Origin: an uncultured Eubacteriales bacterium
GTDB lineage: Bacteria > Bacillota > Clostridia > Christensenellales > Borkfalkiaceae
Length of the DNA: 64,000 bases
Direction of reading: 5' to 3'
NCBI GenBank assembly: GCA_905209085.1
Contig: CAJLRM010000004.1
Coordinates: forward strand, 279,021-343,020
The position numbers were made by a program, and so were the translations under genes. The notes beneath the pieces are model-generated. The model worked only from the letters and a program-made list of their open reading frames with translations, made no database searches and had not been told where the DNA came from. Below, piece after piece: positions 40,967 to 51,500 of the stretch (position 1 is its first letter; each line of letters begins with the position of its first letter).

Positions 40967-41707
40967 TCAATTTTCCTCCTTCGGAACGTAATCCTCGAAA
41001 ATAATATTGCAGGCTTTGCCCCTGACGGAGTCCTGCGTCTTTTGATCCCTTACCACCCAGGCATAGCAGGGCATCTTTCCATAGACGGAATTCCAGAGCG
41101 GACTGCCGATCTTAGAAACCGCGTAGTCGAAAAAGTCAACTTTGCGCGTCCCCGTAAAAAGGAAAGAATCCACCAGCTTTCGGCTCGCCTCGTCGTAGTC
41201 GTCCAAGGTGTCGTATTCGGAAAGGAATCCCACGGTAAATTCGGGGGCGTTGTCGAGAAACCATTGTACGGCAAACGGATTGAACGACTTGACCACAAAA
41301 TCCCCCCTGTAATTTTTCAAAAGCTCCAAAAGCAGAGGTTCCACGCGGATTTCAGGAGTGTAATACGTACTCTTTTTAATTTCTATCATCAGTCCCGTCT
41401 TTCCTTCGCAGAGCCTCGCCACTTCTTCAAAGGTGGGAATCCCCTCTCCCGTCCGTGTGTATCTCACTTCTTTTTTCAGATATTCGAAAGAAACGTTTTC
41501 GACAAAGTCTTTGCAATTCGTCAATCGCCCCATATTGGTGTCGTGGTATACGACGACTACGTCATCCGAGGTGGGTTGAACGTCGAGTTCGATGTTGTAG
41601 CCGCCGTCTATTGCGGATTGAAAGGCGTTCAGCGTATTCTCGCTGACCGTATCCGTATGAAATCCGCGGTGCGCAATAAATTTTTCGTTTAACCAATTTT
41701 TTACCAT
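40967..41707 (-). CDS. glycerophosphodiester phosphodiesterase
   Basis: A 246-residue GDPD-family protein. The first catalytic His and Arg are in IAHRGFHTDTVSENT, the metal ligands are in IELDVQPTSDD, and the second His is in VVYHDTNMGRLT. It lacks a signal peptide, so the substrate is intracellular. It lies inside the glycan operon, directly before the Gfo/Idh gene, hinting that the imported molecule may carry a glycerophosphoryl or other diester group; that is inference. Confidence 0.9.
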   Translation of the reverse strand: MVKNWLNEKFIAHRGFHTDTVSENTLNAFQSAIDGGYNIELDVQPTSDDVVVVYHDTNMGRLTNCKDFVENVSFEYLKKEVRYTRTGEGIPTFEEVARLCEGKTGLMIEIKKSTYYTPEIRVEPLLLELLKNYRGDFVVKSFNPFAVQWFLDNAPEFTVGFLSEYDTLDDYDEASRKLVDSFLFTGTRKVDFFDYAVSKIGSPLWNSVYGKMPCYAWVVRDQKTQDSVRGKACNIIFEDYVPKEEN

Positions 41708-41731
41708 AATACTTTTCCGTTTTTTAAGAAT

Positions 41732-41756
41732 TCTGCGGCGGTTTTTCCGCCGCAGA
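41732..41756. repeat. intra-operon hairpin
   Basis: TCTGCGGCGG and CCGCCGCAGA form a 10-bp GC-rich stem with a TTTTT loop between the giant lipoprotein and GDPD genes. There is no T-run on the minus strand, so it more likely tunes mRNA decay or partial termination. Confidence 0.65.
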
Positions 41757-41777
41757 TTCGGTTTTTAATTTTCGGCG

Positions 41778-44700
41778 TTACGCCAGCGTAACGTCGCCGA
41801 TATAGTAATTGATATATTCCGCAGCGCTTTTATAAATTTCATTATCTAAATAAATGAGATATAAAGTAGCTTTGGTCCCGAGATAGGTATCGTACTCCGC
41901 GATCAGCGTGTCTATGCTGATTTCCACGTCCGTCCAAACTTCGGGCATCAACGTCATAACTTTTTCATACGGGGTTTTGCCCATTCTCACCGTCTGCGGA
42001 TTTTTACCGTCCACGTAAAGGGGAACGATGATTTTCGTATACCCCGCCGCCTTCAACGTTTTTAAGGCTTCCGCGCTGTACTTGGAGGTGATTTTCACGC
42101 CCGGCCATTTCCATGCGTTGGTACTTGCGCCGTCCTCGGGAGTCGTGGAGGCTTTTCGCACGTTCTTTCTGCCGGCAAATTCTTCGAGATCGGAAACGGC
42201 TACTTTATCCGTTCCCGTGCCCGCCGGCTTCACAAAAGAGCTGTCCGACGTTATAAAGGAAACTTCTTCGAGATGGGTGGCGTACACGGAAGAAACATAA
42301 AATTCCGTACCCGCTTCGAAGGGAGAATTCCAGCCGTTGTTGATAAACAGAAGCGTAAGCGTGCCGAAGTCCTTGACGAGCGCCGCGGGAATTTCGATAT
42401 ACGTCCATTCTCCGGGCGTGAAATAATCGGCGCGCAGATCGATCACGCGGCTCGTATAGACGTTGGCGTGTTCGGTATAGAAAGCGTATCCCGTCTTTGC
42501 GCCGTTCGTTTTCACGCGCAGATAAATTTTGTCGTAGCCTTTCAAATCAAACGCTTTATTCAAAGAAACGCCGAAGACGAGGCCGCTGTTTTCGGGCGCG
42601 ACGATTTTCAAACAGTTCCCTTCCTCTCCGTAGGCGTCCGAGGCCGAAAGGGCGTAAGCCGCAGCGTCCACCGACTTCCAATCCGTCGTGACGAATACGG
42701 AGCCGAGAGTGTTTTCGTTAAAGGAGAACGCTTCCGCTGTATCTTCCTTGGCAAGATACATACTTCCTATGTAATAGACGAGATCTTTTTCCGGAGCGGT
42801 AGGTTCGCCCTTGTCTTTGTTGTAAAGATAGATAAAATACGGAAAGGAAAGAGAATCGGCGGAAATGAATTTATCGATGTCCACTTCCAGATAATTCCAC
42901 TTATTCGGATCTATCGTGGCAAAGACCGCATTGTCCGCTCCATAGGCGATCGCTTGTTTTTTAGAGCCTGCCGCGTACAGAGGCACGATCACCTTCGTAT
43001 ATCCGAGCTGTTTATACGCCGTCAGCTCCTCTGCGGTCAGACGGGAATTGACGGTGAAACCGGGCCATCTGTAAGCGTTTTCATTCGCACCGTCTTTCAC
43101 GGCCGTAGAGGCCTTGACGACGTTCTTTTCGCCCTCAAATTCTTCCAGGTAGGCGGCGCCCACCTTATCGGAACCATAGCCTACGGGAACGATCGCGTTG
43201 AGAGAAGAATTGTTTTTGGCTAAATAGATATGCCCGTCGTCGGGGTCGGCGACCTCTATGTTTTTTTCGACTTCCCCGTAATAGCCGTCTAAGTCGTATA
43301 TCGCAATAAACGTATAGGCGCCCTCTTCCTCTAATAAAAGCTTTCCGTCGTTCGATGTGATTTCCCGATAGACGCCCGAAGGAGTGACGAGATAATATTT
43401 CGAGGCGCTTTTGGAAAGAGCGGCGGAATAAGCCGTCATCTTTTCCAGAGAAAGCTCGCTGTTGAGATCATAGGTCCCCTCTGCCGCAAATTCTGCGTCG
43501 AAAGCGAGGTCATTTACCGCTTTTATGCCGTATACCGCCGAAATGTTCACGCCGATCTTTTCGGCTTGATTCCATAAAGATCCCCACGCGTCGCCGTTGT
43601 TTTTCGTATAGAAAGAAATGGTCAGTTTGCTAATGTCCGTGATTTCCGAAACGGGAATCATCACCTTCTGCCATACGCCCGTTTCCAGCAATATGGTGTT
43701 GTTCGTTCCATTGATGTATTTCCCGTCGCATTTCAGCGTGTATGTCATCGGGCGCCCCGCCGACCAGACGTAGGATTTCATATAGAATACGATATACTCG
43801 TAATTCGTAAGATCCGAAGAGGCAGGCAATGTAAGCGTCAGAATATACGGCCCGAACCATTCGCTGGGAACGTCGGAGAAGGTCACTTTCAGAGAGCCTT
43901 TTTCCTCGCCGTAAGCAACGGACGGATCGAATGCAATGCCCGCCTTACTCGTCAGCGCGACGTCCTTATTGTATGCGTTCTTTACTTCGTCGGGTCCCAT
44001 CGCCGTATCGAAATAATACAGCTTATTGTTCGTTTCCTCCGTTACGCCGTTCACAGCCGCATAGAAGGTAAATTCTCCGATCTGCGCTTTGTCGCTCGCG
44101 TCCAAAAGTTCGAAATTTCTTTTGGTTTCCGCGACGAGCGCCGCGTATTCCGCCGTGGTCTTATCAGTTGCCGCCTTTACGGCTTCCAGCATTTCCAAAA
44201 CTTCGTCAGCCGTCTTTTTGGCGACGAGCTTTATTTCCTTTTTGCCCTTGACGAGTTCCTCGCCCACGATTTCGGCGACCAGCGTATACTCGCCGCTCGT
44301 TTCGAGCTTTAAGGATGCGCCCAGAGGAGAACTCGCGCCGTCGGGTGCGACGACATAATACTTATAAACGGCGTCGGGATATTTCTGCGAAGAAGCGACA
44401 AACTTGGAAAGATCTACCGTATCGCCTACGCTGTAAAGTTCCTCAGCGGCGAAATCGGAAGAAATTTCGATGTCGTCCGCATAAGAACCGAGATACATAC
44501 CCGAGAAATAGACGTACATTCTCGTGGGATCGTTCCATACCGAAGACCACGCCGAATTGTTATTGAGGGAACTGAAATTGACGGTGACTTCGCTCACATT
44601 TCCCGTAATATAGGAGAGCGGAATGATGACTTCCGTCCATTCGCCCGTCGTAAGCGTCACGGGATTAGCGGTTTCCGCGATGCGTTTGCCGTTGACGGCG

Positions 44701-46610
44701 ATATTGTAGCAAAGCGGACGATTTGCATTCCAGCTATAAGACTTGATATAGAATTTGATAAACCCGTAATCGGAAAGCTTCGCGGAAGAAGGCACGCTGA
44801 GGCGAACGGTGTAAGGCATCAGCCATTCCACGGGCGCGTCCTCGAAAGTGATCTTCGTAGCTCCGGCTTCGCCGCCGTATTTTTCCGCGGTCGTAAAGGT
44901 GATTCCGTTTTTAGTCGTGATGGGAACGTACCCTTCCGCCGTGGGGATATTATATTCCAAAGAAATTTGTTCTCTGCCGCTGACGGTGTCGAAATAGAAA
45001 AGCTCGTTCGGCTTTTCGGTGAGCAGCGTGACGGCTTTGATATAGCGGAAGGCGTCAACTTCTCCCTTTTCGTCCTCGGAAAGCGTCGCATAATAGGCTT
45101 TGAGCTTGGACGCTTTTTCTGCCATCGCCCCGATATCGGGAGCGGAAAGGATTTCCTCGATTAGAGCATTGACGTTCTCTGCGGTAGCCTTGACGACGAT
45201 CTCGTAAACGGCGCTGCCCGCATAGCACTTTTCGACGGGCGCCGCCTGCACTTTGTAGACGCCGAAATCCGAAAATGTGAACTTCCCGTCCTTCGGCTGT
45301 ATCTTCGCACCGTCGGGCGCATAATACGTATAAGAAAATTCCGCATCCGTCACCGAGGCGGAAGCCGCCGCGATATTCGCGACCGTCAGTTCGTCCCCGA
45401 GATTGGCTTTGTTTTCAAGTCCGTTGTCCGTAAAGGCAATATCGTCGATCGTCTTGGTGACATAGATCGAGGAAACGTAAAATTTAAAATCGGCGCAGAG
45501 CTTATCGGACGTATAGAGCGGATCGTTGCCGATATAAAGGAAAGACTTTCCTCCTCCCGCGATCGCGTCGTAATTTTCGATGAATGTGTCGAGCGGCAGT
45601 TTTACCGTCGCCCATTCTCCGGACTTCGCCGCGTAGGATTGCTGCTGCGCCGACCACTTTTGATAGATAGTACGCGTGTTTTCGTAATCGATATAATAAT
45701 CGACCGCGATAAACGTAAATCCCTCCTCTTTCAGCGCCTGCGCCTCGGCTTTGGTAATACGGGGGACGAGATTGATCCCCGGATATTTGACGGCGTTGCC
45801 CTTTTCGTCCGCGCTTCTGAACCACGCCGCCTTTCTTCCCGCGATCTCGCCGTATCCCTTTTCCGTAAACGATTCGTCGCTGTCGTTCCACGCGTTTACG
45901 CAGTCGACGGCAAGCTCGTCCGAAAAGTCTTCTATTTCTCCCCTGTTCGCCGCGGCGCGGACGACAAAGTTAAGGAATGCGGAAGCCTTGTTGCCGCTGC
46001 TGTCCTCCGCGGAAACTTCTAGCGTATACTTTCCCGTTTCCGTGAGTTTAAAGGCCTCGGTCACATTTTCCTTCTTGACCGTATCGCCCTGTTTAAGAAT
46101 AAGTTTGTACGTCGGCTCCGTATCGAGATTGTCCGTCACCGTAATTTCAGGCAGCGCAATGTCCTCTCCGATAAAGTACCAAGCCTTCATTCCTTCCGCG
46201 CGGACGGTGGGCCGGACGTCGTCTACGACTTTCAACGTCATGGTTTTGGAAATCGTTTTGCCGCCGACTTCGACGGAGTAGACGACGATATAGTCGGCGG
46301 TCTTTTCGACGTCAAATTTGCCTGCCACCACGGTGACCGCTTCGCCGCCGTTCGTCACGGAATAGGTGACGCTGTATACGTTGCCCTTCGTATCGGTGAC
46401 GACGAAGACGGGCAGAGTATAGGATTGACCGTAAGAAACGCTGCCCGTTTCGGGTACGTCAAAGCCGATAAGTCCGTCCTCGCCGACGGAAGAGGAAGAC
46501 TCGCCCGCAGAAATCCCCGAATCGCTCGTCTTTCCCTCGTCCTTGCCGCAGGCAGAAAGCGCAGCCAGCGACAGCGCCGTTACCGCCAGAAACACCAAAA
46601 ATTTTTTCAT
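41778..46610 (-). CDS. giant modular surface lipoprotein (1610 residues)
   Basis: Signal peptide with lipobox LSAC at residues 18-21, so it is lipid-anchored outside the cell. I chose ATG 46610 because AAGGAG precedes it; a longer frame exists. Two bacterial Ig-like domains (about 40-225) are followed by repeated beta-sandwich modules. One module type occurs three times (about 225-400, 1135-1290 and 1440-1610, each ending in a YVSSIYV/YIGSMYL/YIGDVTL strand). A second occurs twice (about 545-740 and 855-1040), starting LFYFDTVSG/LYYFDTAMG, with a related copy near 1300-1430. Short helical spacers separate them. The modules look like carbohydrate-binding domains; no catalytic domain is seen. 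Confidence 0.8.
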   Translation of the reverse strand: MKKFLVFLAVTALSLAALSACGKDEGKTSDSGISAGESSSSVGEDGLIGFDVPETGSVSYGQSYTLPVFVVTDTKGNVYSVTYSVTNGGEAVTVVAGKFDVEKTADYIVVYSVEVGGKTISKTMTLKVVDDVRPTVRAEGMKAWYFIGEDIALPEITVTDNLDTEPTYKLILKQGDTVKKENVTEAFKLTETGKYTLEVSAEDSSGNKASAFLNFVVRAAANRGEIEDFSDELAVDCVNAWNDSDESFTEKGYGEIAGRKAAWFRSADEKGNAVKYPGINLVPRITKAEAQALKEEGFTFIAVDYYIDYENTRTIYQKWSAQQQSYAAKSGEWATVKLPLDTFIENYDAIAGGGKSFLYIGNDPLYTSDKLCADFKFYVSSIYVTKTIDDIAFTDNGLENKANLGDELTVANIAAASASVTDAEFSYTYYAPDGAKIQPKDGKFTFSDFGVYKVQAAPVEKCYAGSAVYEIVVKATAENVNALIEEILSAPDIGAMAEKASKLKAYYATLSEDEKGEVDAFRYIKAVTLLTEKPNELFYFDTVSGREQISLEYNIPTAEGYVPITTKNGITFTTAEKYGGEAGATKITFEDAPVEWLMPYTVRLSVPSSAKLSDYGFIKFYIKSYSWNANRPLCYNIAVNGKRIAETANPVTLTTGEWTEVIIPLSYITGNVSEVTVNFSSLNNNSAWSSVWNDPTRMYVYFSGMYLGSYADDIEISSDFAAEELYSVGDTVDLSKFVASSQKYPDAVYKYYVVAPDGASSPLGASLKLETSGEYTLVAEIVGEELVKGKKEIKLVAKKTADEVLEMLEAVKAATDKTTAEYAALVAETKRNFELLDASDKAQIGEFTFYAAVNGVTEETNNKLYYFDTAMGPDEVKNAYNKDVALTSKAGIAFDPSVAYGEEKGSLKVTFSDVPSEWFGPYILTLTLPASSDLTNYEYIVFYMKSYVWSAGRPMTYTLKCDGKYINGTNNTILLETGVWQKVMIPVSEITDISKLTISFYTKNNGDAWGSLWNQAEKIGVNISAVYGIKAVNDLAFDAEFAAEGTYDLNSELSLEKMTAYSAALSKSASKYYLVTPSGVYREITSNDGKLLLEEEGAYTFIAIYDLDGYYGEVEKNIEVADPDDGHIYLAKNNSSLNAIVPVGYGSDKVGAAYLEEFEGEKNVVKASTAVKDGANENAYRWPGFTVNSRLTAEELTAYKQLGYTKVIVPLYAAGSKKQAIAYGADNAVFATIDPNKWNYLEVDIDKFISADSLSFPYFIYLYNKDKGEPTAPEKDLVYYIGSMYLAKEDTAEAFSFNENTLGSVFVTTDWKSVDAAAYALSASDAYGEEGNCLKIVAPENSGLVFGVSLNKAFDLKGYDKIYLRVKTNGAKTGYAFYTEHANVYTSRVIDLRADYFTPGEWTYIEIPAALVKDFGTLTLLFINNGWNSPFEAGTEFYVSSVYATHLEEVSFITSDSSFVKPAGTGTDKVAVSDLEEFAGRKNVRKASTTPEDGASTNAWKWPGVKITSKYSAEALKTLKAAGYTKIIVPLYVDGKNPQTVRMGKTPYEKVMTLMPEVWTDVEISIDTLIAEYDTYLGTKATLYLIYLDNEIYKSAAEYINYYIGDVTLA

Positions 46611-46670
46611 ATATTTGCTCCTTATCTTATTTGCTCGGATAATCAATCGATGCCGAACTTTTCCCCTCTT

Positions 46671-47822
46671 TTAAATCCAAACGATATGCGTGCCCCCGCA
46701 GTCCAGCCAAATGTGGTAATTTTTCGAAGCGTCGCCCGGAAAACGAATGAAGAATACCTCGGGATAGCGCTGATCGTTGTTGACGATCAGATACGCCTTC
46801 TTCCCCGCTCTTTCAAATTCGGAAAGAATGCCGTTTTGACCGTGATCGCTGTAAACAAACACTTCCCCGTCCCCTTCCTTTAAAAGCGGAGTGCCGCCGT
46901 AAGCCTTGCCCGTGTGCCACACCCGTTTCATCGCGTAGCCGTCGAGCGGCTTTGATACCTTATCCAAAAAGACGCGGGTCTGCCTTTCCAGACAGCCGAA
47001 AAGCGGCGTGCGGTTTCCGTAAATGTCCACGGGATACTCGTAGTAGTCGTCCGCCTGCCTGTGCTGATTGAGAAAAAACCACTGTATTCCTTTGGCTCCG
47101 TGGGCAAAACTCACGCTCAACTGCCAGCGGATGTCAGCTTCGGAGGGCGTGCGGTACATCCAGTGTCCGACGGAATGCAGCGAAGTCCAATACGCAAGCC
47201 CCGTTCGATCCGCTACGCCTTTAAAAAAGTTGAGATCTGCGAAAAACTTATCGACGCCCGTTTCCAAAAATCCCTCTTCATAATCGCGCGCGTGCATACA
47301 CGAATATCTGTCGTTTGAAATAAGCGAGAGGCGTTCTTTTGCAAATACGGAGAGTTCTTCCCCGTAATTTTCCCGATTGCCGTATTCGGCGCTCCGCGCG
47401 TCGCACCAGCTGAAATTGACGAATCCGACTTTGTCCGTAAGCCGCTTGAAAACGTCCAGGGCTTCTCCTACAAAGGGAAGGCTCGCTTTATCGGGTTCGT
47501 CCGACAGAATGTAGCCGACGACGTTTTCGTATTTTCCGAAATCGGACAGCGCGGAAGCCAGGTCTTTTTCATAGGCCTCTTTACCCTTATTTTTATAATT
47601 TTTCCAAAATACCCGCTTATCGTAAATCAACATCCCCATACCCGCGCGCTTTGCCGCCGCGACCAGCTTGCGGGTGGCTTTCACCTGTGCGGGACTTCCG
47701 TCGCAGACGAAGGAACAGCCGATCGTGACGTTCAGCCGCTTCCACTCTCCAACGAGCTTTTTTGCGGCGAAGGCGTATTTATCCGCGTCTATATAGTTCC
47801 AAAGAGAAATGTCGAATCCCAT
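46671..47822 (-). CDS. putative TIM-barrel glycosidase
   Basis: A 383-residue protein without a signal peptide. The pattern MGFDISLWNYID, then GYILSDEPD near residue 105 and YWTSLHSVGHW, then KGIQWFFLN, fits the strands of a (beta/alpha)8 glycosidase; the Glu of SDEPD is the likely acid/base. The C-terminal 90 residues are a beta domain. I cannot place it in a GH family. It lies between lipoproteins in the glycan operon and so probably acts on the imported oligosaccharide. Confidence 0.6.
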   Translation of the reverse strand: MGFDISLWNYIDADKYAFAAKKLVGEWKRLNVTIGCSFVCDGSPAQVKATRKLVAAAKRAGMGMLIYDKRVFWKNYKNKGKEAYEKDLASALSDFGKYENVVGYILSDEPDKASLPFVGEALDVFKRLTDKVGFVNFSWCDARSAEYGNRENYGEELSVFAKERLSLISNDRYSCMHARDYEEGFLETGVDKFFADLNFFKGVADRTGLAYWTSLHSVGHWMYRTPSEADIRWQLSVSFAHGAKGIQWFFLNQHRQADDYYEYPVDIYGNRTPLFGCLERQTRVFLDKVSKPLDGYAMKRVWHTGKAYGGTPLLKEGDGEVFVYSDHGQNGILSEFERAGKKAYLIVNNDQRYPEVFFIRFPGDASKNYHIWLDCGGTHIVWI

Positions 47823-47831
47823 TTGTCCTCC

Positions 47832-49013
47832 TCAGTCGCAGATCTCGAACGAGTCGAAATAGATCACCCGATCTTCCGTCAAGCTGTTGATTTCCCAGCT
47901 GATATAAATCTCGCCCGCGTTGCCCGTCGTCATGGCGCTCGCGTTGCCGGATAAATCGCTCATTTTTATCCGGACGTTGTGCCATTCGCCCGCATTGACA
48001 TAAATATCCGTTTTTTTGTAATATTTGACTCCCCCGTAGTCGAAAAATTCGATAAACAGCCGCTGCCTCGAACTGCCGTCATTGTATACCCAGAAAGAGA
48101 AATATTGTTCTCCGTCGTACTCATCCAGTCCCACCGAATGTACGAATTCCTTATTCAGACTGAACCCCGTATAAGTATACGTGGTGAACGAGCCGTTGTT
48201 TTTCGGCATCGACACTTTCAGAGATTTTCCGCTTTTGACGTAATTCAAATCGGTGTTGATCTCCAAAGTCGGCGCGAAGTCGGGATATTTGATATTGGGG
48301 ATCACGACGTATTCCTGATACAATTTGTCGAAGGAACAGACCTCGTTTTTGTCCACCGAAGTATCCAAAGGCACAAATTCTCCCTCGGAAAGATAAATGC
48401 GTATATCGTCGAAATACAGCGTCGGCGCGTTTCCTTCCGCGGGCGGATCGAAAATATAGAGAAGCCCCTTGCAGTCGCTTATATCGTAAGAGATATCGAG
48501 GATCTGAGGATCGACGTTGTATACGACGGTATTCCACCCTTTTTGAAGGGTATAAGTCTGCGTATTCGTCTGATAGCCGTCGAAAAACTGCATCTGCATT
48601 TTCATGCTCACCGCATCGTCCGAAGCGTTATAGATCTGCGTGCTCACCATTTTAAAACGGGAAACGTCGCGGTAATCCTTTCCGCTCTTTTCGATGCGGA
48701 GCGGTTGTTTGAGAATGGGCGAGTACCGTCCTTCCGACGAACAGCCCTCGGGCATCGCTTTTAACGAGCATTCCCCCGATTTGACGTACTCCTTATCGGT
48801 ATTGAGAGAAACTTTTCCGAAGTAATTGAGCAGGAGCAAAGGCTCGACGCCCGTGCCGTAATCCTCGAAATCGTTGAGCACGCGATAGGCTTTGTTTTCT
48901 TCGCCCGCATCGGCGCTGCTCTGACTGCCTTCCGAAGTTTTCCCCGTTTCCCCGCATCCCGCGGCGGCGAATATTGTCGCCGTCGCCAGGAGAACTGACC
49001 ATAATTTTTTCAT
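47832..49013 (-). CDS. lipoprotein with two carbohydrate-binding-like modules
   Basis: 393 residues. The signal peptide ends in lipobox AAGC at about 17-20. After a serine-rich linker there are two beta-sandwich domains (about 45-210 and 225-393), each with the sequence style of galactose-binding-like folds: FEDYGTG...YVKSGECSL and LNYVKSGKSLKV...WVYNDGSSRQRLFIEFFDYGG. No catalytic motif. It probably helps hold the glycan at the surface with the neighbouring lipoproteins. Confidence 0.7.
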   Translation of the reverse strand: MKKLWSVLLATATIFAAAGCGETGKTSEGSQSSADAGEENKAYRVLNDFEDYGTGVEPLLLLNYFGKVSLNTDKEYVKSGECSLKAMPEGCSSEGRYSPILKQPLRIEKSGKDYRDVSRFKMVSTQIYNASDDAVSMKMQMQFFDGYQTNTQTYTLQKGWNTVVYNVDPQILDISYDISDCKGLLYIFDPPAEGNAPTLYFDDIRIYLSEGEFVPLDTSVDKNEVCSFDKLYQEYVVIPNIKYPDFAPTLEINTDLNYVKSGKSLKVSMPKNNGSFTTYTYTGFSLNKEFVHSVGLDEYDGEQYFSFWVYNDGSSRQRLFIEFFDYGGVKYYKKTDIYVNAGEWHNVRIKMSDLSGNASAMTTGNAGEIYISWEINSLTEDRVIYFDSFEICD

Positions 49014-49028
49014 TCCGCGCCTCCGCCG

Positions 49029-51473
49029 TTATTGAAGAATAACGGACTTCACCGTGATATTTCTCGCTTTGCCGTCGCCGAGTTCTCCGAAGCGGACGAT
49101 GACCGAAGAGAGTGTCCCCAGCGAGTTCCAATTGAGAGAAGAGGTATTGATGTCCAAAGTATTCGTGCCTTCTTTCAAATTGCCCGTATAAATAGGCACC
49201 GCCATTCCGTCCGCTCCCGTAAACAGCACTTCCACGGCGCACGCCGCGTCGCTTTCGAGCGTCAGTTTGAGCGTACTGATTTTACTCGTCACCAGAGCGA
49301 GCAGATCGCTTTGGAAATTAAAGGAATGCCGCTTGCCTTCCGAGGCGGGGAAGAGGAAATGCGCCCCGTCCTCCGTCACCGTGAGGGTTCCGTTGTTCGC
49401 TTTCAAAAGTCCCGTCAAAGCCGTTCCGGCGTATTCCGTGCTCTTTGTCCCGAGCGGAAGACCCGCCGTATATCCGCCCGCGCCGACGACAAATTCGCCC
49501 GCGGTGTCGGTCAGAGGCATCCGTATTACGTAGAGCGTGCCGCCGCCTAAAACGCTTTGAGAAATCTTAGTGCCGCTGAACGAAATCTCCTTGCCCTGCG
49601 GAGCGTATACTTTGAAATCCGCATAATCTTTTTGTATGTCTGCGCCCGCGATCACAACGCCCTCTTTATCCGCCAGAGTCAAAAGCCCGAGCAATCTCTC
49701 CCGCATCTCCTCGTAGGAGGATTCGCTGGCGTTGACTTTGGTGCCGTAAAAAAGCTTGTCGTAAAGGAGATTCATCACGCCGTCGAAATCCGCGTCTATG
49801 CCCTGCGCCTCCCTATCGTCGTAAAAGGCTTCCAAAGCGTAAAGCATATCGTATTCTTCCAAACCGTCCGCGATCTGCTGCAAGCGGATGCTTCCCACGG
49901 GGCCGTAAATGCCGTAGGGCGCTCCGGGATACACGAGAAATCCGTCGCCGTTGGTGCTGGGGAAGCGCATCGCCGTAGAATAACAGTCCTGCAAAGCGTT
50001 GTAGACGATCTTGTTGTTTTCCGATACCCGTTCGAGATAGAACGTCGCCGACCAGTATAAATTGCCCACCACGTCGTTTGCGTACTGCATCCAGCTGTAT
50101 ACGATGGGGCTGTAACCGTTGTCGTCAATGTGATAGCTGGCGTAGGGATGCTTGGGAATGCCCGCGCTGTACCACCACTTTTCCGCATTCTGCGAAATCG
50201 TGTAATCGCTGTTTTCGTCCTCGATGACGTAAGTGTTCTTATATTTATCCTTGGAGGCGGGCGTGTTGTACTTATCCAAAAGCGGACAGAAGGTGACCTG
50301 ATCGGCAAATTTGTCGCTGTACGTCGTCACCATCAGCTGGGATAAATTCAGCATGGAGTTTATCAGTTTCGACTTCATTTCCGCCGAACAATCGAGGGAA
50401 GACTCCCATTTTTGCGCGATCTTGAAATGCAGTTTATAAATCTTCTTATAAAAGGCGTTCGCCTTTTCAATGTCGCCCGCCGCCGTAATTTCGTCGAACA
50501 TGGCGAAGTAGGTGCTGGCTTTTTCGAGATAGTCTATATCGTCCTCCGCGGAAGCTTCGGCAATCGCGTCGAACTGACGCTCGTACAGATCGTAGTCGAT
50601 CCCCGTACCGGAAAAATCGTCGTCCCACTTGCTGACATAAGGCAGAATGTAATTGCTGCATTTTCCGTTTACGGCATATTTTCGAAGCTGAGCGACGAAC
50701 CCCTCTATATCCTCCATGGCAGAGGGCATATAGCGCGCGGAAATGCGGTGTTGCAAAAGGTATTCGTAATATGCGGCGTACATCTCGTAACTCGCGTCCT
50801 TTTCCGCGGAAACGATGCCGCCTTCATTCCAATAGCGATGTATCCCGAACGAGCTTTTCGAATGCACCTCGTCCGACAGCGTATAATCATAGACTTTGAG
50901 GCTGACGGGAAACGAAAATTCTTTTCCGTCTGCCGTCAGGGTGAAACTTCCGGCGTAAGTGCCGGCCGCCTGCTCTTTCGGAATATAACATTCGAAATAG
51001 AGTCCTTGATTTTCTCCCGCCTTTACGGTGTTTTCCCCGTATTCTTCCGCCTTTTCGAAGGGGAGCAGGGCGTCGGGATACCACCCGGAAGTAAAGGAGT
51101 TCGTGGTGGTCTTCTTTACTTCGATATATTTTTGGTTGTATACTTTGAAATTGTCTTTCGAAAACGTGCCCGCCATTCCCGTGAGATCTTCGAGCGTAAC
51201 GGTATACTTTTCAATATCCTTTTCGGGAGTGAGGATGATCTGCGCGTTTTCGTACTCGTTTCTCACCGCGGAAAGCGCAATGCCCGCTCCTTTGCGCGCA
51301 GCGTCGGCATAGGTGACGTCGCGGTGCACTTTTACGGTATCTTCCGCCGACCAGAGCGCTATCTTCCCCCTGTAAGCGTTTTCGCCGCTCGAATTGTCCG
51401 TTCCCGTTTCTCCGCAGCCCGCGGCGGTAAACATAGACAAAATCAGCGCCAAAATAATGAGTTTCTTATTCAT
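49029..51473 (-). CDS. DUF4091 / GH123-like surface glycosidase lipoprotein
   Basis: 814 residues with lipobox AAGC (about 17-20). After an N-terminal beta domain (about 35-190) comes a TIM-barrel region with the adjacent Asp-Glu pair in YFAMFDEITAAG (about 320), the arrangement used by GH123 beta-N-acetylgalactosaminidases. YPGAPYGIYGPVGSIRLQQIADGLEEYDMLYAL is the DUF4091 signature near 540-570. A C-terminal beta-sandwich (about 640-814) looks like a binding module. Predicted to release hexosamine-containing units outside the cell. Confidence 0.7.
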   Translation of the reverse strand: MNKKLIILALILSMFTAAGCGETGTDNSSGENAYRGKIALWSAEDTVKVHRDVTYADAARKGAGIALSAVRNEYENAQIILTPEKDIEKYTVTLEDLTGMAGTFSKDNFKVYNQKYIEVKKTTTNSFTSGWYPDALLPFEKAEEYGENTVKAGENQGLYFECYIPKEQAAGTYAGSFTLTADGKEFSFPVSLKVYDYTLSDEVHSKSSFGIHRYWNEGGIVSAEKDASYEMYAAYYEYLLQHRISARYMPSAMEDIEGFVAQLRKYAVNGKCSNYILPYVSKWDDDFSGTGIDYDLYERQFDAIAEASAEDDIDYLEKASTYFAMFDEITAAGDIEKANAFYKKIYKLHFKIAQKWESSLDCSAEMKSKLINSMLNLSQLMVTTYSDKFADQVTFCPLLDKYNTPASKDKYKNTYVIEDENSDYTISQNAEKWWYSAGIPKHPYASYHIDDNGYSPIVYSWMQYANDVVGNLYWSATFYLERVSENNKIVYNALQDCYSTAMRFPSTNGDGFLVYPGAPYGIYGPVGSIRLQQIADGLEEYDMLYALEAFYDDREAQGIDADFDGVMNLLYDKLFYGTKVNASESSYEEMRERLLGLLTLADKEGVVIAGADIQKDYADFKVYAPQGKEISFSGTKISQSVLGGGTLYVIRMPLTDTAGEFVVGAGGYTAGLPLGTKSTEYAGTALTGLLKANNGTLTVTEDGAHFLFPASEGKRHSFNFQSDLLALVTSKISTLKLTLESDAACAVEVLFTGADGMAVPIYTGNLKEGTNTLDINTSSLNWNSLGTLSSVIVRFGELGDGKARNITVKSVILQ

Positions 51474-51500
51474 GGTTGCCCCTTTCGTCCTCGCTTTTAT

